Source: CAWJTN01 sp963845895
GTDB lineage: Bacteria; Patescibacteriota; Microgenomatia; UBA1406; GWC2-37-13
Length of the DNA stretch: 64,000 nt
Direction: 5' to 3'
NCBI GenBank assembly: GCA_963845895.1
Contig: CAWJTN010000001.1
Span: 124,001-188,000, forward strand
Under the pieces are notes generated by a model that was not told where the DNA came from, made no database searches, and saw nothing but the letters and a program-made list of their open reading frames with translations. Position 1 is the first letter of the stretch; every line of letters begins with the position of its first letter. Positions 6,485 to 15,527 of the stretch are shown here, one piece after another. The position numbers and the translations under genes were made by a program.

Positions 6485-9400
6485 GATTATAGTTACCCAT
6501 TTACGATGGGTATATTGTAGTATTATTTATAATTTTGTTGTGAAAAATTTATCAATAGGCAATATATTTACAAACGGGACAAGTAGGATTAGGAAATACT
6601 TCTTTGAACCCCGATTCCATTTCAGTCGGTTGCAATTTAATCTCATCAGTCTCTTTTTTGTCGTTACCGGTGTCGCCATCGGACTCTACTTTACCGCCTT
6701 TCACCTTATTCCCAGTATTTTTGCGGTCAACGATACCAATAAAAACTGGACATTTACGAGTGCAACCGCCAGCAACTACACTTACGACAGCACTTTAGTA
6801 ACCGTGGACAATAGCGGCGCCCGCCCGATAACCGGTGTCAACAAATTCACCAACCCAGCGTTTACATCAGATGCCTCTTCTTGGACTGCTTCGGCCTCAG
6901 CCGGTACCACATCGCCAAGTAACTGGATTGTGGTTCCCGGATCATCTACCTTCTCAACCACCGATTTTTTGGTGATGAAATACGGCGCTAAAAATGTCGG
7001 TGGGGTAGCCACATCCCAAGCGGCCAGTACTCCCTGGGTGAGTATCACGCAAACGGCAGCTATAACCGCCTGTTCGGCATTGGGATCAACTTATCATCTT
7101 ATAAACGATAACGAATATATGACTATTGCCAGAAACGCTGAGGCGCAGGCGGCTAACTGGTCGCTTGGCACTGTCGGCAGCGGCTATTTATATTCGGGCC
7201 ATAATGACGCTGCACCAAATAATGCAATAGCCGCCTCGACAACCGATACAGGTAATAATGCCTGTGCCTATACCGATACAAACGGAAATACTGAAGCACC
7301 TTCGCCCTGCCCTTCCAATACCGCAAACGGCCAATCGGGCACGGCCGGTAACCAAAAGCGGGTACTGACCTTGTCAAACGGGGCTTACATCTGGGACCTG
7401 GCCGGTAATGTGTGGGAGTGGACCAATGATATCCAATCCAGTGCAATCGATACCACGGCAGGCTGGGTGGAATGGAACAGTTCTAATATTACGACGGGAG
7501 ACAGAGCCCTTTATGGACCATCATCGGCTTCTTATCTGTCGGCTTACGGCGTAGGACAAGTGTATGGTGGTGCTTTAAATAACGCCTTCTTACGCGGCGG
7601 CGCTTGGGATTATGCGGCGACTGCTGGGGCATTCGCGTTGACTCTGAATGCTGCTCCCTCCGATTCGGGCACCTTTATTGGGTTTCGCTGCGCCAGTGAT
7701 TCCGTAGCTCCCTCAACCTCTTATTCCTCTAGTTCCGGCCGCGCCGGCGGGGGTGATACTATTACTATAGGATCATTAGCCGACGGTACGCTGACCCAAT
7801 CAGTCAACGTCGGAGACACTTCTACCTATGACCTATCCACTTATGTGTATGACAACACGACAGGCAATGTCGGCGGAACAGTTTCTTCATCAATTGCCCA
7901 GCTTTATGCCAATGGGGCAACGGTTACCACAACATATACCAGTGCCGGATCGGGCTGGTGGAAACTAACAGGTACGGTAACCGGCGTTGCCTCCTCGGTA
8001 TCTTATGGTGTTTTAGTTAAAAGCGGAAAGACTGTCAAAGTTGATGATTTTACGCTTTCAAAATCCGGCACCTACTCGGTTTACAACACAACTGCTTATA
8101 CAAACTCACAGGTCACCACTTGGGACAGCTTCTGCGCGGGAACCATATCGGGGGGCACCTGCTCAGGCGACGGCGTTACTGCCTCAGGTAATGCCTCGGT
8201 GGGCTACCAGATCTGTCTGGATAACGGCTCATCTTGTAGCTATACAACCGGCTCGAGGTGGCAGTATTACACAAGTGGTGCTTGGGCTAATGCAGCGGAT
8301 GCGACGCAAACCAATACCGCGGCCCAATTAACTCAGGCGGCCATGCAGGCGCTTCCGACAACCTCACAAAAAATCTCAGTCAAAACGATTATGAGTTTTG
8401 GCGGTAGCGATACGCCCACAATTACAAATTTAAGTGTTGGTCTAACAACCGACACGACCCCACCCACAACTAACGCATCAAGCATCCTCATGTATGTCTC
8501 CAATGGCGGCGCAACCGTCACATCCCTCGGCTGGACCAGTGGTTCATCTCCCGATTATTCTTGGACAGCGGGAGCTGACAATTCAGGCGGGTCCGGTCTC
8601 AAAGGCTACTGTCTCTATCTTGGCACCGATCCAAACGGGGATCCGGCAACGGCCAAAGGACTTTTGGGAACTTCGCCGGTTTCGACAACCGGCTCAACCT
8701 GCCAGTTTATTGTTTCCTCAACCAGTGTTGATCTGGCAACCAGCGGTTACATCGGGACAGCTCTAACCTCTTCTAGTTCACTTTATTACTTTAATGTCAA
8801 AGCGATTGATAACGCCGACAATATCTATAGCGGGTCGTCTGCCCAGTTCTCCTTTTATTTTGATAATACCGCGCCCACCAATGTTTCCTATATTTCCTGC
8901 GCCTCAGGCAGCTTTGCTAATGTCACGGATATGAGTTTTAACTGGCCAACCACAGGATCGGCCGCCTCATCAGATAGTAACTCCGGCATCTTGGGCTGGG
9001 AATACCAGATTAACTCCTCAGTCGGCACCTGGCAGGGAACAACCCACAGCACAGGTCTAAATCTTGACTATATTCCGGCGACAGCCTCAGCCTATACTCT
9101 GGTTTCGGGACGGGACAGTTCGGCAATTGTCACCGGCTCAAACATTGTCTATTTCAAAACAGTCGACGCCGCCGGCAATGTTTCCTCGGGAAGTACCATC
9201 CGCACCTGTAATTTGTCATACGGAGGGGCAGCGCCAGCATTCCAGCAAACTGACACAGTCACGGTGACGCCTTCCACATCAACCACTAATTCGTTTGCTC
9301 TTTCCTGGCCAGCAGCGACACCAACCTCGGGACAAACCGTCAAACACTATTACTATATGGTCAACGTATCGCCGCCATCAACGCTGGCGACCTTACAGGG

Positions 9401-11123
9401 AACAGCCACGACGTATATTGACAACGGTACCAGTCTAACAGTTGCGGCAACGGCGCTGGCTAACGCCACCAAGGGCACGAACACTGTCTATGTGGTGGCA
9501 GTTGATAGTGCTTCGAACTACTCCCCCTCAAACTATATTAAGGGTACCTTTACCTTAAACTCCACGAACCCCGACCCGGTGCAAAGCCTGGTGGCCTCAG
9601 ATTCCTCGATCAAGGACAAATCGCAATGGAATGTGACTCTGACCTGGGCGGCGCCGGCATACCAGGGAGCGGGAAATTTAACCTATAAAGTCTACCGGTC
9701 AACCGATGACTCAACCTTTGCTTCTGTCGGAACAACATCAGGTCTTTCTTATGTGGACAACACGCCCTCTTCGACGCTTTATTATTACTACGTAGTTACC
9801 ATTGACGGAGCTAGTGCAACTAGCAGTAATTCCAGTACGGTTTCCATCACGCCAACGGGCCGGTACACATCGGCTCCCTCGCTCCAGACCAACCCCAGTG
9901 CCGGATCGATCACCACCCAATCGGTAACGATCACCTGGTCAACCGATCGAAGCGCCGATTCCAAAATAGAATATGGCACGACAAGCGGCAGTTACAATAC
10001 CACCCAGCCCTATGTCTCGGCCCAGGTAACGTCCCATTCTGTCACCATCAGTAACCTCTCAGCCGGCACCACCTATTATTACAAAACCCAGTGGACCGAT
10101 GCCGACGGCAACACCGGGACTTCTTCGGAATATAGTTTCTCAACCACGCCTGCCCCTTCGGTCTCGGCCGTTTCGACGGTAAACATCGGTCTTTCCACTG
10201 CCTATATAACATTCACTATTTACAACGGTTCCTCGGCGGTCATTCAATACGGAACTACGACAAGCTATGGCGGTTCGGTCACCCAAAGTACCTCCAATAC
10301 CAGTGGCGGCACTACCTACTCGGTGCCCTTAACCGGGCTGACCGATGGCACTCAATACCACTACCGAATAGTGATGGCCGATGCAAACAGTAATTCCTAC
10401 AACAGCGATGACTATACGGATTTAATTACGTTACCTCGGCCGAAAATTACCACCGTTCGGCTAGCACAAGTAGAAAATACGGCCCAAACAACTATTTTAG
10501 TGACGTGGACCACTAATACAGCTATTTCCTCAATTGTCACCTACTGGCCGGAGGGAAATTTAGGAGGAGCACAGGACAATGTCAATGTTGCCCTAACAAC
10601 CGGCGAACACCAGATGATTTTACGGGGTCTGGAACCTAAGACCGACTATATGCTGGTCGTCAAAGGCCGGGATAAACTGGGCAATGAAGCCCTGTCAGAT
10701 TCCCAGCGTTTCACAACGGCTACCGATACCCGGCCGCCACAGCTTTTAGACTTGGCCGTGCAAGGCGAAACGATCCCGCCGGTTTCCGGTACTGCCCAGC
10801 GCTCTCAGGCACAGCTGATTGTTTCCTGGAATACCGATAAGTTGGGTACGTCTCAAGTTGAGTTTGGTGAAGGAACAGGTGACAGCTACTCGCAAAAGAC
10901 CCAGGAAGACAGTAATTTTACCACGAATCATCTGGTCATTATCTCCGGCCTGACTCCTTCCCAGGTGTATCACCTTCGGGCGATCTCGGTTGATAAATAC
11001 GGTAATATCGGCAACTCGATCGACACGGTGACAATCGCGCCGAAAGCCACGGATAATGCGTTGAATTTAGTCATTACCAGTTTAGGCGAAGCCTTCGGAT
11101 TCTTAGGAGGGTTAGGGAAATGA
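6483..11123 (+). CDS. DGR target: exported variable protein with FGE-sulfatase/lectin domain and Fn3 repeats
   Basis: The 1,546-residue frame has a basic N-terminus and one hydrophobic segment (about residues 51-80) that should export or anchor it. An FGE-sulfatase-type C-type-lectin domain follows (about 150-406), with FLVMKYGAKN, NDNEYMTIARN and AGNVWEWTND; its last 40 residues (367-406), ending GFRCASD, are the DGR variable repeat. The rest is Ser/Thr/Gly-rich beta modules, with at least four fibronectin type III-like units between about 1030 and 1520. Such proteins usually display a diversified binding surface. GTG at 6540 is an equally good start. The stop overlaps the ABC ATPase start by 4 nt (ATGA), so the two are translationally coupled. 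The DNA is much GC-richer than the host half of the window. Confidence 0.93.
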   Translation: MIIVTHLRWVYCSIIYNFVVKNLSIGNIFTNGTSRIRKYFFEPRFHFSRLQFNLISLFFVVTGVAIGLYFTAFHLIPSIFAVNDTNKNWTFTSATASNYTYDSTLVTVDNSGARPITGVNKFTNPAFTSDASSWTASASAGTTSPSNWIVVPGSSTFSTTDFLVMKYGAKNVGGVATSQAASTPWVSITQTAAITACSALGSTYHLINDNEYMTIARNAEAQAANWSLGTVGSGYLYSGHNDAAPNNAIAASTTDTGNNACAYTDTNGNTEAPSPCPSNTANGQSGTAGNQKRVLTLSNGAYIWDLAGNVWEWTNDIQSSAIDTTAGWVEWNSSNITTGDRALYGPSSASYLSAYGVGQVYGGALNNAFLRGGAWDYAATAGAFALTLNAAPSDSGTFIGFRCASDSVAPSTSYSSSSGRAGGGDTITIGSLADGTLTQSVNVGDTSTYDLSTYVYDNTTGNVGGTVSSSIAQLYANGATVTTTYTSAGSGWWKLTGTVTGVASSVSYGVLVKSGKTVKVDDFTLSKSGTYSVYNTTAYTNSQVTTWDSFCAGTISGGTCSGDGVTASGNASVGYQICLDNGSSCSYTTGSRWQYYTSGAWANAADATQTNTAAQLTQAAMQALPTTSQKISVKTIMSFGGSDTPTITNLSVGLTTDTTPPTTNASSILMYVSNGGATVTSLGWTSGSSPDYSWTAGADNSGGSGLKGYCLYLGTDPNGDPATAKGLLGTSPVSTTGSTCQFIVSSTSVDLATSGYIGTALTSSSSLYYFNVKAIDNADNIYSGSSAQFSFYFDNTAPTNVSYISCASGSFANVTDMSFNWPTTGSAASSDSNSGILGWEYQINSSVGTWQGTTHSTGLNLDYIPATASAYTLVSGRDSSAIVTGSNIVYFKTVDAAGNVSSGSTIRTCNLSYGGAAPAFQQTDTVTVTPSTSTTNSFALSWPAATPTSGQTVKHYYYMVNVSPPSTLATLQGTATTYIDNGTSLTVAATALANATKGTNTVYVVAVDSASNYSPSNYIKGTFTLNSTNPDPVQSLVASDSSIKDKSQWNVTLTWAAPAYQGAGNLTYKVYRSTDDSTFASVGTTSGLSYVDNTPSSTLYYYYVVTIDGASATSSNSSTVSITPTGRYTSAPSLQTNPSAGSITTQSVTITWSTDRSADSKIEYGTTSGSYNTTQPYVSAQVTSHSVTISNLSAGTTYYYKTQWTDADGNTGTSSEYSFSTTPAPSVSAVSTVNIGLSTAYITFTIYNGSSAVIQYGTTTSYGGSVTQSTSNTSGGTTYSVPLTGLTDGTQYHYRIVMADANSNSYNSDDYTDLITLPRPKITTVRLAQVENTAQTTILVTWTTNTAISSIVTYWPEGNLGGAQDNVNVALTTGEHQMILRGLEPKTDYMLVVKGRDKLGNEALSDSQRFTTATDTRPPQLLDLAVQGETIPPVSGTAQRSQAQLIVSWNTDKLGTSQVEFGEGTGDSYSQKTQEDSNFTTNHLVIISGLTPSQVYHLRAISVDKYGNIGNSIDTVTIAPKATDNALNLVITSLGEAFGFLGGLGK
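7581..7700 (+). repeat. DGR variable repeat (VR) in the target gene
   Basis: This segment is in frame, codons 367-406 of the target. Compared with TR it has 19 substitutions, all at TR adenines, changing 13 residues (including Asn to Ala, Asp, Tyr, Thr, Gly, Phe and Ser) and leaving two silent. Conserved RGG, TW/W and GFRC positions of the lectin fold are encoded by adenine-poor codons and are unchanged. The IMH-like tract lies at 7678-7694. Confidence 0.96.
7735..7747 (+). other. GC-rich hairpin downstream of VR
   Basis: CCGGC-CGC-GCCGG forms a 5-bp stem with a 3-nt loop 35-40 bp after the VR, inside coding sequence. In some phage DGRs a short GC-rich hairpin or cruciform just after VR promotes retrohoming. 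The distance here is larger than in that example, so the role is uncertain. Confidence 0.4.
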
Positions 11124-11872
11124 GCGAGATCATTTGGGGAAGCCATATCGACAAATCATTCCACGTCGGAACACAGGATGTCCCGATTTTAAAAGACATC
11201 ACTTTTGAAGTCCATATTGGTGACTTTTTGATTATCTATGGCCCATCAGGATGCGGCAAGTCAACGCTTCTTCATATTATCCTCGGACTGGAACCACCGA
11301 CTAAGGGACAAATTCAGGTGCTTTCCCACAACATCTATAGCATGGATGAGGACGAGCGGGCGGATTTTCGAAAAATTCATATTGGCATGGTCTATCAGCA
11401 GGCCAACTGGATACGGTCTCTAACGGTTTTGGAGAATGTCGCTTTCCCCTTAACTCTTTTGGGAACGGAACGGCTAAGCGCGCTAGATCGGGCGGGAAAA
11501 ATGTTAGTCCGGTTAGAAATGAAAGAATGGGCCTCGTATGTCCCAACCGAACTTTCAAGCGGCCAACAGCAAAAAATCGCTCTGGCCCGGGCACTTATCT
11601 CCGATCCCGAGCTCATTATTGCCGACGAACCAACAGGAAATCTGGATTTTGAGTCGGGCCAGGAATTGATGCGGCTTCTTACAGAATTAAACGAACACGG
11701 GAAAACCATCCTCATGGTAACGCATGACTTGGAGTATCTCAAGTTTGCCAAAACCGCCATCCACATGTTTAACGGACAAATTCAGCAGCAGTATAAAAGT
11801 GATGAGATGCACAAATTGTTTAAGGACATTAAAAGTAAACGGGGCGAGGTAACCAAAAGCAAAAACATATGA
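11120..11872 (+). CDS. MacB/LolD-type ABC transporter ATPase
   Basis: The 250-residue ATPase has Walker A GPSGCGKST (residues 41-49), Q-loop YQQANW, signature LSSGQQQKIALARAL, Walker B LIIADEPTGNLD and the switch VTHD. This is the LolD/MacB/FtsE branch that works with FtsX-fold permeases in extruding or remodelling rather than import. Its ATG overlaps the stop of the DGR target gene, and its own stop overlaps the ATG of the permease gene (ATGA both times), so the three are one coupled unit. A tail of about 30 basic residues follows the core. Confidence 0.93.
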   Translation: MSEIIWGSHIDKSFHVGTQDVPILKDITFEVHIGDFLIIYGPSGCGKSTLLHIILGLEPPTKGQIQVLSHNIYSMDEDERADFRKIHIGMVYQQANWIRSLTVLENVAFPLTLLGTERLSALDRAGKMLVRLEMKEWASYVPTELSSGQQQKIALARALISDPELIIADEPTGNLDFESGQELMRLLTELNEHGKTILMVTHDLEYLKFAKTAIHMFNGQIQQQYKSDEMHKLFKDIKSKRGEVTKSKNI

Positions 11873-13968
11873 GAAATTTAATTGATAAGTTGTCAAGGCT
11901 CAAACAATATCTTATCTCTCATTTTCCCTTAACCCGGAAAACGGCATCGCTTGTGGGAACAACGGCCTGGCAGTTTCTTTCTTTTCTGCTTCTTCTCACT
12001 CTTTATATGAGCACAAAACTACTGGGACTTATGGCCCAAAAACATCTTATCCCGGAGCGTATTACCGCTCGCGTCTCACCACGACTAACTCTTTGGTACA
12101 GACAGTCAATTTTTTTTCTTGAGGCTAGGCGCCGTCAGTCAATCTCACGGATTGATTTAATTGAACTTACCCTCAAAAATATGGCCGCCAAGCGAACAAG
12201 AACGCTCGTGACGATTGGAGGTATGACCATAGGGATTGCGGCAATCGTATTTTTGGTCTCACTAGGCTACGGCCTACAAGATTTGGTCATAAACCGGGTG
12301 GCACGGCTTGAGGAGATGAGACAAGCCGACATTTCCCCGCAACCCGGCGGCAAGGTTAAGATAGATGATAAAACACTGGCGGATCTAAAAAATCTTTCCC
12401 ATGTCCAGATGACACTGCCTTTGATTGCCGTTGTCGGCCGTGTTTCCTACCACAATGCAGTTTCCGATATGGCAGTTTACGGAGTAACCAGCAACTATTT
12501 AACGCAGTCGGCTATCCGACCGGTTGAAGGAAAAATATTTAACAGTAATGAAATTGTCAGCGCAGTTCCCACGGGCGGCCAGGTGGCCGGAGCCGAAACT
12601 GAAGCCTCGCCAGTTGCCAGTATCGGGGCAACCATTCAGCCGGTTACCTTTCATATTGCGCCTTCTGCATGGATTCGGGTGCGTTCTTCTCCCTCGTCCG
12701 CTGCGTCAATTTTAGGATACACGAAACGCACTGAAGGAGAAAGTTCTGGTACGGAAGTGTGGGGAGCAAGTTATATCGATGATAATAATCGTGGCAAAAT
12801 GGGATTTGATGAAAATGGAAAACCGATGGGCCGCTGGATACAGGCACCAGTTCTTTTATGGAAAGAGCAAGTCTGTGATTCCAAAACCTCGGGTGACTGT
12901 GAAGGCGGAAAATATGTCGTCCTTCGCGATAGCTCAGGGGCACAAATACAAAAAAAGGGTTATTTTGCTGAAATCAACGTCTCTTTGACCGGCGTTAATA
13001 TTACCGAGAGCCCAAGCGTGCTTGGAGTTTCGACAGATAATACATCCAGTAACTCTGCCCAAAATACGACTCCCTCCGTTACCCGCACATCCGGCGGATC
13101 ACTCCAATTTGTAGAGATTGCCTCCGAGGCCGGTATTATCAAACCGCCGGAAACCAAAACCGTCGCTATCTCCGGCTCGGCCCTAAAACAGGCTGTCGTC
13201 AACCGAGCAATGCTTAAGGTATTGGGAATTACTGAATCTGAAGCAGTGGGAAAAACCTTTTCGGTAACCTATGTTGTGGTAGGAGATACGGCAGGATTGT
13301 CTAACGAAAAGATTGAGTCTGAACCGGCAACCTATACGATTATCGGCGTCGTTCCAACGGGTGAAACGCCTCTTTTTTACGTTCCGTTTATGGATCTTCG
13401 ATCTCTGGGGATTATGGATTATTCCCAGGTAAAGGTAGTGGTGGCGCAGGCACAAGATCTGGACCATATCAGGCGCCAGATTGAGGCAATGGGATATATC
13501 ACCCGCTCGGTAGCGGACACGGTCGCCCAAATTAATAGCCTCTTTGGGACGGCGCGGATACTTCTGGCACTTTTGGGGCTGGTGGCTTTGGCCGTTGCAG
13601 CTCTTGGCATGTTTAATACTCTGACCGTTTCACTCCTTGAGCGCACCCGCGAAGTTGGACTTATGAAAGCCATGGGTATGAAGTCGTCGGAAGTCCAAGA
13701 ACTGTTTTTAACTGAATCAATGATCTTCGGATTTTGCGGAGGACTCTTAGGAATCATTATTGGTTTTCTGGTTGGGAAAGTAGCCGGAATTATCCTTTCC
13801 GCTTTTGCCGTCTTTAAAGGTGTTGGATTTGTTGACGTTTCCTCGATACCTCTTCCATTTGCAATTCTAGTCATTTTTTTGTCTCTTTTGGTTGGGGTCA
13901 CAACCGGTATCTACCCGGCCAAGCGGGCAACCAAAATTTCAGCGTTGAATGCTTTGAGGTATGAGTAA
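11869..13968 (+). CDS. MacB/FtsX-fold ABC permease with SH3-like insert
   Basis: The 699-residue permease has the MacB topology: a membrane segment (about 105-132) followed by a long extracytoplasmic region and three C-terminal membrane helices (about 560-695) in an FtsX domain, ending PAKRATKISALNALRYE, a typical MacB tail. An extra hydrophobic segment near the N-terminus (about 30-55) precedes the standard fold. Within the outer domain an inserted module (about 260-335; WIRVRSSPS, WGASYID, GRWIQAPVLLW) resembles a bacterial SH3 domain, often a peptidoglycan binder. With the ATPase it probably drives export or release of a surface component; the coupled DGR target is the obvious candidate partner (inference). 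Confidence 0.88.
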   Translation: MRNLIDKLSRLKQYLISHFPLTRKTASLVGTTAWQFLSFLLLLTLYMSTKLLGLMAQKHLIPERITARVSPRLTLWYRQSIFFLEARRRQSISRIDLIELTLKNMAAKRTRTLVTIGGMTIGIAAIVFLVSLGYGLQDLVINRVARLEEMRQADISPQPGGKVKIDDKTLADLKNLSHVQMTLPLIAVVGRVSYHNAVSDMAVYGVTSNYLTQSAIRPVEGKIFNSNEIVSAVPTGGQVAGAETEASPVASIGATIQPVTFHIAPSAWIRVRSSPSSAASILGYTKRTEGESSGTEVWGASYIDDNNRGKMGFDENGKPMGRWIQAPVLLWKEQVCDSKTSGDCEGGKYVVLRDSSGAQIQKKGYFAEINVSLTGVNITESPSVLGVSTDNTSSNSAQNTTPSVTRTSGGSLQFVEIASEAGIIKPPETKTVAISGSALKQAVVNRAMLKVLGITESEAVGKTFSVTYVVVGDTAGLSNEKIESEPATYTIIGVVPTGETPLFYVPFMDLRSLGIMDYSQVKVVVAQAQDLDHIRRQIEAMGYITRSVADTVAQINSLFGTARILLALLGLVALAVAALGMFNTLTVSLLERTREVGLMKAMGMKSSEVQELFLTESMIFGFCGGLLGIIIGFLVGKVAGIILSAFAVFKGVGFVDVSSIPLPFAILVIFLSLLVGVTTGIYPAKRATKISALNALRYE

Positions 13969-13970
13969 TA

Positions 13971-14756
13971 CTATTGGGAAACAACAAGCTTTCCTTCCGA
14001 TTTTTTCTCGACCATGCCTTTTCCAACTTCGTAAAACATTCCTTTATTCCCCGTAAACACGCTCTTAAACGAAGCTACATATACTTGATTATTCATCGAA
14101 TAAATCAAATTAACAGGAGTTTGAACCTTTATCTTTTTTCCATAAGTCACTAAATAATTTTCGTTGGTCTTTGTATCCATTTCCCCAATATACAAGTTCC
14201 CCTTAATCACGGTCACATAAGTAATCAAATTGATTGTTTGGTAAACGGTCTTTTGTAACTTAGATATGGTATTAATGGATACGACAACATTCCCAGAAGT
14301 ATCGGTAGACGTATTTGTAGCGCACAATATCTCCTGATCTGACTTACTAAACGCACTGCTACACAAAACTCCCAGGTCTGTATTATTAAAAAACGTATCC
14401 TTTCCGTTATAGACCACATTCTTCCCGTCATAATCGAGAAGAGCTTGCTTAAAGTTCTCCTTTTCTTGCCTTTTCTTAAGGTCGTAAACTGTTGTAAGAG
14501 TCTTATCCGGCTGAATAATTAATAAATAGGGATAATGGACGCTGATCCTGTCGGGATAGTCAAAATGATCATATGTTTGGTCAAACACTTGTAGCTTGGA
14601 ATCTGACAATACTACACCTGAGGGTTTAGTCGGCGTATTGTGTTTAAAAATGACGTATAGAACCACAAAAAAAACTAATAGGAGGAAAACTATTCCAAAT
14701 TGAATGAGCTTTCTTTGATTTTGATTAAATGGATTAAGTGAAATTGGTTTAGTCAT
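13971..14756 (-). CDS. Membrane-anchored protein at the end of the T4SS operon
   Basis: I do not recognise a named family. The 261 residues have one N-terminal membrane segment (about 17-37) after a short cytoplasmic tail, then an all-beta-looking domain with repeated short strands and YDLKKRQEKE, VVYNGKDTF and YLVTYGKK turns, suggestive of a beta-propeller-like extracytoplasmic domain. It starts 3 nt after the M23 peptidase stop on the same strand, so it belongs to the secretion operon. It converges with the ABC permease gene with only 2 bp between the stop codons. Confidence 0.6.
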   Translation of the reverse strand: MTKPISLNPFNQNQRKLIQFGIVFLLLVFFVVLYVIFKHNTPTKPSGVVLSDSKLQVFDQTYDHFDYPDRISVHYPYLLIIQPDKTLTTVYDLKKRQEKENFKQALLDYDGKNVVYNGKDTFFNNTDLGVLCSSAFSKSDQEILCATNTSTDTSGNVVVSINTISKLQKTVYQTINLITYVTVIKGNLYIGEMDTKTNENYLVTYGKKIKVQTPVNLIYSMNNQVYVASFKSVFTGNKGMFYEVGKGMVEKKSEGKLVVSQ

Positions 14757-14759
14757 AAG

Positions 14760-15527
14760 TTATTGAATATATGGTAACGAGTCAACCGGCGTCCAATTTC
14801 CTCCGTTATTAACTTGTATTTCATAGTGTAAATGATCGGCTGTAGCAAAACCAGTATGGCCCATTATTCCGAGCTGTGTTCCGGCTTTAATCGTTTGTCC
14901 AGTTGCAACAAATACTTGGCTGAAATGAAGAAAAAGTGCGCGCAGGGAGTTTTGGTCATTGGTCAACACCACCGTATTTCCTCCGTCTCCATCCACATAG
15001 TAATTAACCGTCCCCGACAGGGTAGAAAGAGGAATAATCTTTCCGGTCGCTTTATACGTTTTGCTGTTTTGAAAATAATTATCATTGGGAACCATATCAA
15101 TTCCAGTATGAACTTTTCCAAACGTTAAATAGTAGTTTGAGTCATGAAAGTAAGCAGTAATGGTTACAAATGACAAACCTGATCCACCAAAAGGGTTCTG
15201 TTGAGGAATTGATACGTCGGCAAAGCCCTCATCAACTGAGGAAGAGCTGGCGTTGACAGTTGAAGGGAAAATGCTCTGTAAATAGCCGGAGGCGATAAGA
15301 ATCGGGGCTGCGAAGACAACACCGATTGACAAAAACACAGCTAAGGCCAATACGGCAAAAAATCCTAAGGCTCCCAAAGCAAAACCCCGAAATTCAAGGA
15401 TAAGATTACCAACAAGCGGAATTGGGATAAGCAAATTAGCAACTATAAGAATTAGAAGATCCAAAAGAAAACCTAAGGGGTCGTTCTTTAAGCGCCTCCC
15501 GGCCTGAACAAATTTACCGATCTTCAT
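14760..15527 (-). CDS. M23-family peptidoglycan endopeptidase of the T4SS cluster
   Basis: After two N-terminal hydrophobic stretches (about 20-42 and 48-85) comes an M23/LytM domain with the zinc ligands in HTGIDM (H-x-x-x-D) and the H-x-H of DHLHYEI near the C-terminus, and typical GTVNYY, IKAGTQLGIMGHTG segments. Such enzymes cut cell-wall crosslinks and in conjugation clusters take the place of VirB1 to open the wall for the channel. The 5' end overlaps the VirB4 gene by 14 nt. All catalytic residues expected for the family are visible. Confidence 0.85.
   Translation of the reverse strand: MKIGKFVQAGRRLKNDPLGFLLDLLILIVANLLIPIPLVGNLILEFRGFALGALGFFAVLALAVFLSIGVVFAAPILIASGYLQSIFPSTVNASSSSVDEGFADVSIPQQNPFGGSGLSFVTITAYFHDSNYYLTFGKVHTGIDMVPNDNYFQNSKTYKATGKIIPLSTLSGTVNYYVDGDGGNTVVLTNDQNSLRALFLHFSQVFVATGQTIKAGTQLGIMGHTGFATADHLHYEIQVNNGGNWTPVDSLPYIQ

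Noticed and set aside
7153..7446. Reading frames within the DGR target gene on both strands
   Set aside because: They are shadows of a GC-richer coding sequence; no start signals or recognisable domains.
8041..11040. Further VR copies in the target repeats
   Set aside because: The fibronectin-like repeats have no match to the TR, and the tract 5078-5094 occurs only once more, at 7678-7694.
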